Source: Trebouxia sp. TZW2008
Lineage: Eukaryota > Chlorophyta > Trebouxiophyceae > Trebouxiales > Trebouxiaceae
DNA: 19,773 nucleotides
Direction of reading: 5' to 3'
Assembly (NCBI GenBank): GCA_002118135.1
Contig: BDIU01000531.1
Location: 1 to 19,773, forward strand
The translations under genes and the position numbers were made by a program. The notes beneath the pieces are model-generated. The model was given only the letters and a program-made list of their open reading frames with translations. It searched no databases and was not told the DNA's origin. Positions 10,571-19,773 of the stretch are shown here, piece by piece. The first letter of the stretch is position 1; each line of letters opens with the position of its first letter.

Positions 10571-11010
10571 TTCACTTTATGGCCACAACAGAGCCAGCCT
10601 GTGTGTCGGACATGCAAGTGTATCTCGGTTGGCAACAACTCCAATGCAGCATGAGGCAGGCAGACAAGTGGGCATGCTTTTCATAAAACAGAATCTCTTT
10701 TGGGATTGACATGCTTTCGTCAGATTTGGTTGTGTAAACCCGATTGCACCTAATCTTAGCACGCTAGTATCTAGCAATTGCAAGTGCACACATTGGAGCA
10801 TTGGCATGACAGTGTTTGTCTCGTAAGATCGAACATTCAGTCCATGTGTAAGTGTGACCCACAAAGCAATGACCCACAAAGAAATGATGCTGAGATAACA
10901 TCTTCAGTAAATTAACATCTATAAAATAACAGATAGCCCACCAACACAATCACGAGCACTAGATACTATCCGCTACAACAAAAGTCCTTTCTCAGGAAAT
11001 GTCTGCAGCG

Positions 11011-11015
11011 TTACA
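11011..11015 (-). terminator. Candidate poly(A) signal (TGTAA) for enolase
   Basis: TGTAA on the minus strand about 245 bases after the enolase stop. This is consistent with the chlorophyte UGUAA element but is short, so it is only suggestive. Confidence 0.3.
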
Positions 11016-11257
11016 ACAAGCTGCATTCCTAGTTCAGATTCAGACAAGCATTTTGATATGCAGCTAAGGTATTGAAAAACAAAGGTCACTAAATTGAGTT
11101 GCTTGTGCTAGTCAAGCCACGACTCTTATCATGTACTTTGGTGTTGCATCCAGAGGCAATCCTTGCCAGTTTTGCTGATCCCTAGCACATGTTGCATTGG
11201 AAGTTGCATGGGTTTAGACTCATAAAAACCATGCAGATTTAGACTCCAGACGCACTC

Positions 11258-14200
11258 TCACTTCTTCCACGGAATGTAACGGAAGCAATTCCCAGCATAC
11301 TTGGCTTTGTCACCAAGCTCTTCCTCAATGCGCAACAGCTGATTATACTTTGCTAGGCGTTCCCCTCGACAACATGCTCCTGACTTGATATGCCCCGTGG
11401 CAAGACCCACAGTCAGATCAGCAATAAAATCATCTGTGGTCTCTCCCGACCTGTGACTTGTGAAGACTCCCCATTTGGCATCTTTGGCAAGTTTAACTGC
11501 CTACATCAAACAACCAATACAATCAAGCTCTAGTAGTTGTAGCTGCAATCAGTGTAAAATCCGCGAGGGTGTCTGCAGCAATGAAGATCGCAGAAATCTC
11601 CAAGCTTTTAATGTACAGCATGCTATGCATAGACCACATGTGCAGTACGTTATTATGAAGCAAAAAAGCCATTCCAAGCTTGCGCTTGGAAAATATTGTT
11701 ATGCTGGTTGGAAACTAGTCATCCTCAGAGATGCGATGTTTAGTGCATATACCTTGAAGCATAGTGCAGTGGGTGTGCAGCTAACATCCTCAAAACAAGC
11801 TGCAACACTAGCATCATCTACACTCATTGCAACGATTGCCTAGGGCCTATGTCATCCTGAATTGTGTCATGCACAGTGCTGCCCCTAGAAGAGGTCCCAA
11901 TGCAGTGCAGTGGCAGTGCATAGCTTGTGGCAGTTTTGGGATGGCACTTGTGATGGCAAGGGGAAAGAAAGCTTTTGGACAAAAGGTGCCTCAAGACCTA
12001 ACCCCATTAGCTCTCCATTCTATTTTTGACAGTTTACCAAAGTATGTCATGCTTCATCATCAGTCTATTGTGCACCTTGTGAGCACGCAAGTTGTGATGT
12101 TGCCATGGCTCAAAGGTCCAAGATGTTACAGGACAGCATCAGGCAAGAACACTTTTGTAGCACCTGCGTTGCCATGTTTTTGAGACATGTGCTTGATCCC
12201 ACTTTGTATGGGGGGCCCTTGAGAAAGCAAAAGATGGGAGAAGATGGCTACCTTGATAGACTCAGTGACAGTTCCAATTTGATTGACTTTGAGCAAAACG
12301 GCATTGGCAGCCTTCTCTGCAATCCCCTTCTTGATGCGCTCTGGATTTGTGCAAAACATGTCGTCCCCCACTACCTACAACGCACACAAGTGCTATGTCA
12401 AGGGCTTGCAATTTAGCAGCCAAAGAACGCTGAGCAAGCAGGCCCTCTGCAAAAACATGTTAGACTTTTATACGTGCAGATGCAAGGGGCAGGCAAGCAA
12501 AGCAGCACATAGCAGCTCAGTTGCAGAGAAGACTGGTGAGCTTGAGACCTGTAGCAGGTTAAGCGTTTCAGGACATCAAAGCCAAGGCAAAGAGCAAAGC
12601 CAAAGCTGATCAAGCATGAAATGCACAAACAACATCTATTCAAGTCTTTGGTGAACATCTGTACAGTTCTTTGGTTAGTCAATATGACCTCAACATCAAC
12701 ATTAGAGGTAAACTTTGCACATGGATCCCAGTCGTCTTCTGCAAAGGGGTCTTCCACTAGAAGAATGTCATATTTCTTCAAATATGACATGTAGAGCTCC
12801 TGCATTTGGTCCCTGCAAGCACGAACAGCTTGTCATTGGGGCATTGAAGTAAAGGGTTCAAAACAGATGCAATTTGAGATCCATTTTCAACACAGTAGGA
12901 AAAATGATGGCAAAGCGCAATGCAGACCAACAGGACTTGGCACACAGGCAACTCCTGCTGCTGAAACACATGAACGCACATGTTTGCAAACATCAAGCCG
13001 GCTGAAATATCATGTCTGAGTACAGCCTGGAACAAAATTTCAAGCGCTAAGTGCCTTGCGCTGCAAATAATGCATGCACAAACCGCGAGCACTTGCGGTC
13101 ATTGGGGTTTTCTGACTTGAAGCCAAGGTTGTAAGTTCCGCTTCTGCCATCAAAGAATTCTGAGGATGCGGAGTCAAACGCAATATGCACCTTGTCTTTG
13201 AAACCCGCCTCCTGCATGTCAAGGCACTCATACAACAGGTACACAAGCATTTGTTCCCTACATACATCAATCTCATATGCAGTGTCACACTGCCATACAG
13301 CACAGGATCATATCTCAAGTCAGCTCTGTTTCATAATATGACCTGAAGCAGATGCATCTAGCAAGCCAAACCACTGCTTTGCAACAAAATGGCTCAAGTA
13401 GCATTGAACAAGGTCAAGAGACACGAGCAAACAAACGTGATTTCTTGCACTGCAAGAAACAAAGCCAAAATGAAGCTTTACTCATATCTGCAGCTGCATT
13501 CAGCTCGTTCTGCACAACCAGGCAATGGGCAGTAGTGGGTGAATGCATGGCCGATGTGCACCATCGAATGCCTGCACAGCGCCGTGTTTCACCTCAATTG
13601 CCAATGTGAGCAGATTAAAAGCTTGATCTGCACTGTTAAGGGGGGGTGCAAAACCACCTTCATCCCCTACATTTGCAGCGCCTGACCCATACTTGGCTTT
13701 GATCAGTGTCTTCAGCTTGGAATATGTTTCAGTAGCCATCAGCATCGCTTCTGTAAAACTTGCAGCACCAACAGGCATAATCATGAACTCTTGAAATGCC
13801 AGCTCATTGCCAGCATGGACTCCACCATTGATGACATTCAGGCAGGGCACTGGCAGCACCTGCATGAGTTCATTTGCAGGAGTTCATACTCCAAAACAAA
13901 ATGCTGGATGTTCTGCTGAGGCAAGACAATGTGCCACAGACTCAAGCTGCAGCACCAGGCATGCTGCTTGCTGGGATGATGCCCCTGAGCTTTGCTCAAT
14001 GCTGCACAAGGAGCTCACCAGATTTGAGTTGCCAGCTAGACTTGCAATGTGCTGATATAACGGGAGCTTTTTGGCTGCAGCGCCTGCCTGCATATAGGGT
14101 GAAGAGTTCTTGTGTTCAGTCCCAGCTAGTTTTGCTACAAGTCAGGCTGCGCTTTATTGCTTGGTGCCCATGAACAAGTTTGCAAAGCTCACCCTGCAAA

Positions 14201-14662
14201 CAGCAAGAGATACACCTAAAACTGCATTTGCTCCAAGCTTTGACTTATTACTGGTCCCGTCCAGGTCGAGCAGCTTCTCGTCGACTAGAGATTGCTGGGT
14301 TGTGTCCATTCCCTGCACGAAACAGATGCGGCATTCCGATGCAAGCTTTCCCTTCACAACAATTTTGGCCGGCTGACTGGCATCGTGCTAGCTACCCTCA
14401 AGCCTGGTGATGCCTGCCTGGTGATGCCTACCGCGATTCCAGGCCCAAGGACGTCGTTGATGCTTGCCACAGCTTGAGTGACGCCCTGTCCATTCCAAGC
14501 TTGACCACCGTCACGGAGTTCATGGGCCTCATGAATGCCGGTAGAAGCCCCACTGGGTACAGCTGCTCTGTACAGGCCGAATTCAGTTTGCAGGTCGCAC
14601 TCGACCGTTGGTTTTCCACGAGAGTCGTATATGGTCCTTGCAACAACAGATATGGCGCTCAT
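11258..14662 (-). CDS. ENO: Enolase (2-phosphoglycerate dehydratase)
   Basis: Eight exons in gene order: 14662-14432, 14312-14193, 14087-14019, 13859-13593, 13211-13093, 12812-12689, 12374-12252 and 11500-11258. They join in phase with GT-AG introns of 105-751 bases and encode 431 residues, the normal eukaryotic length. Enolase interconverts 2-phosphoglycerate and phosphoenolpyruvate in glycolysis. Key residues are present: the Ser loop PSGASTG (36-42), His155, Glu164 and Glu207, metal ligands Asp242, Glu289 and Asp314, catalytic Lys339, His367 in SHRSGE, and Lys390. The His155 loop reads GGVHAGN instead of the GGSHAGN common in plants. I see no targeting peptide, so it is probably cytosolic. 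The start is fixed by homology (MSAI...YDSRG). It diverges from the gene at 14805 across 142 bases. Confidence 0.97.
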
Positions 14663-14804
14663 GCTGGAGGTGCCAAATGTCAGTCTACCCGATCGTTCAC
14701 TGTTGAGGCACCGTAGGATCTACACAATAGGATCTGCACAGTACCGAGTCGACATGTGATCGAGACCATCATTTTTGCCAGGAGAAACGTCTGCAAGTAA
14801 TACC
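14663..14804. promoter_or_regulatory. Shared divergent promoter of enolase and glycine-zipper gene
   Basis: Only 142 bases separate the two start codons, so both 5' UTRs and core promoters must lie here or overlap. It contains a head-to-tail pair of 14-base units, TAGGATCTACACAA and TAGGATCTGCACAG, at 14714-14741. No clear TATA box is seen. Co-regulation is inferred from the arrangement. Confidence 0.55.
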
Positions 14805-15254
14805 ATGAGCTCAAGTGCCGAAGAACAGCCTTCAAAACCCGACAATGCCAAGGCGCAGCCGCACTCCCGTCATGTATGGGATCATCTCACGCACCATCAC
14901 CACAAAGCCACGACAGACAACAGTACCTCCGATCGGGTGGCGGCAGAACACGAGCAGCGAGTCCAGGCAAGCTCCTGTATACATGGCAGGCATCGCTTGT
15001 CTGCAATATGACCCATAAATCAAGACTATTCGCAGGAAGCAGAGGAAGACCCAGCTCCCTGGGTGGTGAAAGGAGGCGCTGTTGGGGGTGCTTTTGGCGC
15101 TGCAATTGGCGCTCTGGTGGACGTCCACAACAACAAGAAATTAGTAGATCAACTAACAACTGCAGCTGAAGAGCATGCTGCAGCAAATCAGAGGCAGCAC
15201 ACAACCGATGCCACCATGGACCTAATATCAGAACCTGAAAAGCCTAGCAAATGA
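14805..15254 (+). CDS. Small glycine-zipper protein, unknown function
   Basis: Exon 1 is 14805-14966 and exon 2 is 15036-15254, joined in phase 0 to give 126 residues. The intron is 69 bases with acceptor TTCGCAG. The best donor is CAG|GCAAGC, a GC-type donor that fits the GC-AG consensus. A GT donor at 14961 would also keep frame and remove two residues. The first half is hydrophilic, rich in Ser, Lys and His, with a four-His run (near residue 34). Residues 67-80 form a glycine zipper (GGAVGGAFGAAIGA), a motif of helices that pack or insert in membranes, followed by a charged, Ala/Gln-rich tail. No family is recognised. It shares a promoter with enolase. Confidence 0.65.
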
Positions 15255-15589
15255 CCTGCCTTCTTCAGTGAATTGTTGTCTGCTCAGGCCAATCTGCCAA
15301 CCTCAGCCTCTAATCCAAACTGAATACGGACGTGCAGCTGATGTATCAAGAGCAACTGTAGACATCTGAAAGAGAGGATTGTGGTTTTGGTTTGAAATGT
15401 ATGTGGCTAACAAATGGTGAAATGCTCAATGAAGCATTGTACAGGGCATCAGACTTCAATTGTTGATTGCTTTGCATATGGACTGCACGTGCTGCCTGCT
15501 GGATATCATGCAGTGCTTTACAAAGATGTAGGTACATATGTTGTTGGGTCATTTGAAGGGGACCATCCATGCCATGCAACACCTTGCAA

Positions 15590-15594
15590 TGTAA
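15590..15594 (+). terminator. Candidate poly(A) signal (TGTAA)
   Basis: TGTAA about 335 bases after the stop of the glycine-zipper gene. It would imply a long 3' UTR. The evidence is weak. Confidence 0.2.
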
Positions 15595-16925
15595 CGATTG
15601 GTTTCAGCCTCCAGCCTTCATACCATATAATGTATAGTTGCTTGTTTGCTTCAGTTTCATGCAGAAGTAGGTCTGTGCAAGCTCAAGCTGTTTAGAGGCG
15701 CCTGACATAATAGATGCAACAAGGGCAGGCTATCTGCTCTAGACAAGAGAGTATAGGTAACCCAATCGGCAGCTAAAAAGATTTCAGTATAGTTGCGTGA
15801 GCAAGAGTGAGTTATTGAGTAGCACCAAGGGTGCGATGACTTTGTAGGGGTCATGCAGGTACCTGAGAATTTGGCCAGGCATAAGTGTGCAGCAAATAAT
15901 TAAGTTCATCTCTGGCACAGCATCTTTCAGCATTTAGTGAGAGAAGATTCCAATATCTTGCACAGCATAGAGTCTAACTGCATTTGCTCTTATGGGACAG
16001 CCCTTCATGACATTGCATACCAAATTGTACCTCCTGGCCTAAAATTAATTGTGCAGCATTGATATTGCTTTGCGCCACTCAGCTAACGTGGACATATGTT
16101 TTTGCTGTTGAAACAGGTGCCTTTTGTGTCATCTGTTCGTCCATGAATGTTTTGTATGGCTTGAAAACACATTATTGTGAGTCACAGCTGCAGACTCCTA
16201 AATTGTAGGTAAACCATCTTGCATGATACCATGCTGTGACTGGCCACAACAGAGCCCTGCCTCACCCATGCTTGTTCGCCAGGAATGCTTGGCAGCCGCA
16301 CTAGCTGCTCATAGCACGTGTGCCACTGTGACCATTCCCAAGCTGTGCTGTTTCAAGGTGCAAACATTCACTGTTGACTGCATGTGGGGATCAAATTGGT
16401 TATGACAATCAGCGTGCAGGGTGTGACCAGCAAGTTTTGGAGCAGCTCGTGAAGACCCTCTGCAACACGTTTCATTTCGTAGACATGTCTGACGCTTGTT
16501 GAACATAACGGCGTCCGGTTGGCCCTTGATCATTCGGTATGGCACCCATTGGATGTACTGCCAGAAAGTAGGGGAGCAGACTAGGGCAAAGACTTGTTAC
16601 AGATGCACTTGTAATGCACCAATGACACAAGTCTCACACCGTTATTTTTAGAGCAAGATATATTCACGCTGGACATGTCAAGTTGCCGGATATGTCACCT
16701 AAGTCGCTGTCCATGCATCTTGTAACAAGGGCTTGCAGTCAGACTGCTGCTCCATTCAGCCATTCTGACAGCAACAACTTGTTTGCTTGAATCTCAGCTG
16801 TGTGATTCTCTTTTTTAACATAGCTCGACCAACATCTTGCTGCATTTTTGTAAGCCTTTTGTGGTCTAACAAGCACAGCTGCAACGGTTAATGGGTGCAG
16901 CCTAGCCGACATGCATTGCTGATAT

Positions 16926-17041
16926 GTGCAGCTGAGCTGACATGCAAGATCTGCTAAATGTAGTCAGGATCACGTGCAAGGTCAGCTAGAGGCAGCGAAA
17001 ATGACATGCAAATCTGACTAGCACAGCTGAGCTGACATACA
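16926..17041 (+). repeat. Pair of CAGCTGAGCTGACAT direct repeats
   Basis: CAGCTGAGCTGACAT occurs near 16928 and 17024, in each case followed by similar bases, and GACATGCAAATCTG/GACATGCAAGATCTG words lie between. These look like remnants of a short tandem or dispersed repeat. Confidence 0.5.
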
Positions 17042-17058
17042 GAACAGACAAAATTGAC

Positions 17059-17292
17059 ATGGAGACAGGACCTGCTGTGTTGTGCGATGGGCTATGCCAT
17101 AAGTTTGCATGGGCTGTGGGTGCCAATGTCGGTGTTGCTCACATGTTGCGCTATCTGGCTTGCCAGTCAGCAGACAACCTTCCAAGCAAAGATCACTTTC
17201 TTCAGGCACTCCTGGTGATCACTGTGAAAAGAGCAGCATTGCTTGCAGCTGCTGGTGTGGCCACAAGGTGGCTACTTAGAAGTTGCGCATAG
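17059..17292 (+). CDS. Weak hypothetical ORF, 77 codons
   Basis: An ATG ORF with an Ala/Leu-rich second half (ALLVITVKRAALLAAAGVATR) that could form one membrane helix. The frame is also open upstream of the ATG, so it might be an exon. It has no homologue I recognise and lies outside the inverted repeat. It may be chance. Confidence 0.2.
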   Translation: METGPAVLCDGLCHKFAWAVGANVGVAHMLRYLACQSADNLPSKDHFLQALLVITVKRAALLAAAGVATRWLLRSCA

Positions 17293-17664
17293 TGATTGTT
17301 GACAGAGAGAATAATTGAACAACATTCAAGACGCACCCAACGCAAGTCATCTAGGTTATTAGGAGTACAGATTGTATTGGCGAGCACGTCGTGTCTGGCT
17401 GGCTCGAAGCCCCGTGGTGCTCTTGTTTGTCGGCATAATCGGAGAGCATCTAAGCTTAACAGGCAATGATCTGTTTGTCAGACAACAGCCAACTCTGCTC
17501 GAAAGGTGTTCCATGATCTAGAATGTGTTGCGCCAGCCAATGCGTCTGTTGGCATCGCAATTCCACGGCTGTCGGGGTGCTATGATAGATTGAGAGAACC
17601 CTAACAGCAAGGCCACTTGACGCGAGCAGAATTCCCTTGAACCCCTTTTGAAAGCGTGAATCAG

Positions 17665-17853
17665 ATGCCGCCACTGCATCCTCAGCAAGTCGCTGCTCTG
17701 GCGCTGATGTTGTCGGCTGCAGGTGCTACAGAACAGTGGTACAGCATGTTTGTACCTGTGGCCTCAGTGATGGGGGTTACCCAGGTTGAGATGCAGGACG
17801 AGTTTGAAAGAGTGACCACGCAAGTTGCTGCGGCAGCGCCTCTGCAGAGGTGA
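17665..17853 (+). CDS. Small ORF conserved in both inverted copies (right), unknown function
   Basis: Counterpart of the minus-strand ORF at 1540-1728: same 62-codon length, same ATG and same TGA. It ends at CTGCAGAG|GTGAGT, a near-perfect splice donor, so it may be an exon. Unlike the left copy, the frame is closed just upstream (TGA at 17638-17640) because of one extra base in a C/T run near 17641-17649. The small ORF itself is unaffected. No family is recognised. Confidence 0.3.
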   Translation: MPPLHPQQVAALALMLSAAGATEQWYSMFVPVASVMGVTQVEMQDEFERVTTQVAAAAPLQR

Positions 17854-17934
17854 GTGTTCACTGACATCGGGCCAGATCGACACTTGTGTCTTGCTTCATG
17901 TCCACAACAGGCACGGTACAAAGCAGGCTTACAG

Positions 17935-18674
17935 TGACACAAAATTTCCACAGGCCCAGAGTACCTTTGCATGAGGAGAGAGGCGAAGCAAAATGAGGGC
18001 TTCAGTGCACATACTACAAAGCATCAGTGGATTTGCCTCCGGTACTTTGAAACGGCAAGTTACATACACTCCTGGATGTCCTGGCACGCCCAGGTCTAGT
18101 GGTAGATGCAACTCAACAATTCATACACAAAAGACGCTGATCAATGCAAGGAGATGAGACGGCTTGTGACGCTGTACTGCATATTGGCAAGCTGTGGTTC
18201 AGCGAACAACACGTATTAGGCTCACATCAATAGTTACCATATTTTCAGGAGCCACATGCAGCACCAGGGAGGACGTTGAATCATTGGTGTTTTTCAGACT
18301 TGCATGTGTGATGCATGTATGCGATTCACAGCTTGAAATCAGCAGACTGAGGAAGAAAGAAGGGGTTTGGGGTTGGGCTCAAACACTTTACTCCATTGCA
18401 TCAGGTACCTGGTGATGGTGCCAAAATTGTGGTCGCGTAACAACGAACAATCAGCCAGGAAGACAGGTATCCGATGCTCAGAGGGAATGTATGTCCACGG
18501 ATGCCGCTGGCAAAGATTGCTCGGCCATGCAAGATTTTACAGGTTGGCTCAGCTTTCAACACTGCAAATTGCAGCATTTGTTACGTCCAGCCCAAAAGTT
18601 CTCTGTCTGTTGCAGTGGATCTTATTTTGTATGCATGGCAATTGAAGGACCAATCATGTACTGATCTCATTTGG
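17935..18674 (-). other. Decayed, duplicated exon-like block downstream of RING gene (right)
   Basis: Counterpart of 736-1470. In this copy the segments containing YIPSEH and MVTIDVSL can be joined in frame through a donor CACCAG|GTACC and acceptor TTCCTCAG. The frame then closes shortly after MVTIDVSL, where the left copy is still open. The two copies are therefore broken at different places. The identity of the protein is unknown. Confidence 0.35.
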
Positions 18675-19773
18675 TCACAAACTTGCTACACCACAGATCA
18701 TCTGCCGACAAAACGGACAAGAGGGTGGGTTGCTCTGCTGTTGACACAGAGTGACAAGGCAGTCTGTACACAGCTCATGTTCACATGGTTCAATGGCCAA
18801 CTGCGTAATGCTGTCCATACATATGCCACATTCTGTATCATCTACAGAAAGTGCTTCGTTCTCAAACACTGCTTTGCTGAATGCCTGACCTAAGCCTAAT
18901 GCTGCAATGTCAAAGTTGACAAGGACACCGTTGAACCACAACTCTGCGGTCTGAATACCTGCATAACGCATGGACATGATTTGGGCTCAGAGCAGCGTCA
19001 AGAAATAGAAGACCGGAAGAGTCACTAGCAGAAATAACTGCAAAAGTCCGAAACAAGACACAGCATGTTGATTCTTTGCGATTTTATATTTTGCACAAAG
19101 TTTGAAATCTTGTTGAATTCGAAGAAAGATTTTGACCATGACAAACATGAAAACGTCAATCCATACTACAATGGTGTGCTGGATGCGAAAATTGCACACG
19201 CTGCACATGAAACAGGCATGACAGTTGCTGGGATTTTTGTTATGACATGCACATTTGACAGCTCCGCATGCAAAACGAGGAGCTGACTAACAAAATTGTG
19301 AAGAGACACTGAAATGCAGGTAAACAGGAGATGTGTTGAGCAGTCATGAGCCAACTTCACATTGGGGCCGTACGTTGGGTCATTTCATTCTGTGTAACAA
19401 GTCTCAGTGGCATTAGATCAATTTCTCTACTACTCAAAAAGTTTTCCTTGACAGGCAGCAGGTGTGGCATGGTATGGCTAGAAGCACTGCTTGAGATAGC
19501 CTTGACACTCAGTCACTCTGAGCTGATGTGCATTCAGGTTGAAAGAAGCGCACATAGACCAAATGAGACGAAAATTGGCGCTCACCAGCTGGTTGTGGTT
19601 GGTGATCATGCTCAACAAAAGCATCCTTGATGGCCTTACAACAATTCAGCAGGTGTTGTCGCAGGGCAGCTCCTGCAATGACCTTGAGAGTAGGCGGTCC
19701 TAACCCTGCAACAGTGCGCCGATTTCGGCAAAGGTGTTTCATCACCACATACTCTGACAAGTTGCAGCTGACC
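18675..19773 (-). CDS. RING-finger protein, putative E3 ubiquitin ligase, right copy (3' part)
   Basis: Exons 19773-19586 (frame from 19772) and 18958-18675 match the left copy in length, splice sites and stop. The RING is complete (CGIC, PCEHELC, DC, CPFC). From the exon-2 start to the CGV before the divergent C-terminus I count eight codons with synonymous differences and eight with amino-acid differences from the left copy, and none touches a zinc ligand. That pattern suggests both copies were kept under at least partial selection. The last three residues differ completely. The 5' part lies outside the window. The role as an E3 ligase is inferred from the RING only. Confidence 0.75.

Larger units (their letters stand above)
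10080..11257. other. Gene-free stretch downstream of enolase
   Basis: I find no convincing coding sequence. It contains an imperfect tandem duplication at about 10480-10570 and a candidate enolase poly(A) signal at 11011-11015. The last part presumably includes the enolase 3' UTR. Confidence 0.55.
15255..17529. other. Gene-free stretch between glycine-zipper gene and right inverted copy
   Basis: No recognised gene. It contains a TGTAA at 15590-15594 (candidate poly(A) signal for the glycine-zipper gene), repeated CAGCTGAGCTGACAT words at 16928 and 17023, and one weak ORF at 17059-17292. The remainder holds only short ORFs without domain or splice support. Confidence 0.5.
17530..19773. repeat. 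Right copy of large inverted duplication
   Basis: Reverse-complement partner of 1-1880. It is longer mainly because the first RING intron is 627 bases here against 263 on the left; the extra material lies at about 19117-19490. The outermost 63 bases are identical to the reverse complement of 1-63, and the 64th differs. Similarity toward the centre fades near 17530-17570. Confidence 0.9.

Noticed and set aside
10417..10949. Minus-strand ORFs of 60-100 codons
   Set aside because: Cys/Leu-rich low-information translations over a repeat-bearing non-coding stretch.
11460..12609. Plus-strand ORFs of 100 codons or more
   Set aside because: They lie in enolase intron 7 and opposite enolase exons 6-8, show no motifs, and are shadows of the real gene.
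13040..13318. Alternative minus-strand frames across enolase exon 5
   Set aside because: Only the frame containing [10 protein letters not shown] matches enolase and joins neighbouring exons in phase.
15414..15695. Plus-strand 93-codon ORF after the glycine-zipper gene
   Set aside because: It probably lies in the 3' UTR; no motif and no splice signals.
17382..17422. tRNA-like GAGCAC...GTGCTC structure with CTCGAAGCC
   Set aside because: The whole stretch is only 41 bases and has no D or anticodon arms; it is just an inverted repeat.

Overview
The window looks like nuclear DNA of a green alga (Chlorophyta; a trebouxiophyte is possible but cannot be shown from sequence alone). Enolase is split into eight exons by GT-AG introns of about 105-751 bases. 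A plasma-membrane H+-ATPase relic has the same kind of exon structure. UGUAA-type signals, the usual chlorophyte poly(A) element, lie downstream of several genes. There are no bacterial operon features, rRNA genes, convincing tRNAs or CRISPR arrays.

Layout. (1) 1-1880 and 17530-19773 are two diverged copies of one segment in inverted orientation. Each carries the 3' end of a RING-finger (putative E3 ubiquitin ligase) gene reading inward, a decayed conserved block, and a 62-codon ORF on the opposite strand. (2) 2361-4794, minus strand: a 5'-truncated P3A-type proton-ATPase pseudogene with a premature stop and a lost catalytic Asp. (3) 5611-6813, minus: an intact 400-aa intronless transporter of the TDT/Ssu1 (sulfite efflux) family, lying between two 43-bp direct repeats. 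(4) 6920-11257: mostly non-coding, with a 71-aa single-pass membrane protein and two weak exon-like fragments. (5) 11258-14662, minus: a complete 431-aa enolase. (6) 14805-15254, plus: a 126-aa glycine-zipper protein diverging from enolase across a 142-bp shared promoter. (7) 15255-17529: no recognised gene.

Enolase is a core housekeeping gene and is intact in every catalytic residue. The other genes form no obvious pathway. The window is a mixture of a conserved locus (enolase and its divergent partner), a dead ATPase, an unusual fungal-like transporter, and a segmental inverted duplication. The two ends are identical for exactly 63 bases and then diverge. That is what a contig ending at a shared assembly-graph node looks like, so the ends should not be read as transposon termini without more evidence. 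No clearly new system is visible; the best leads are the transporter island and the RING inverted duplication.
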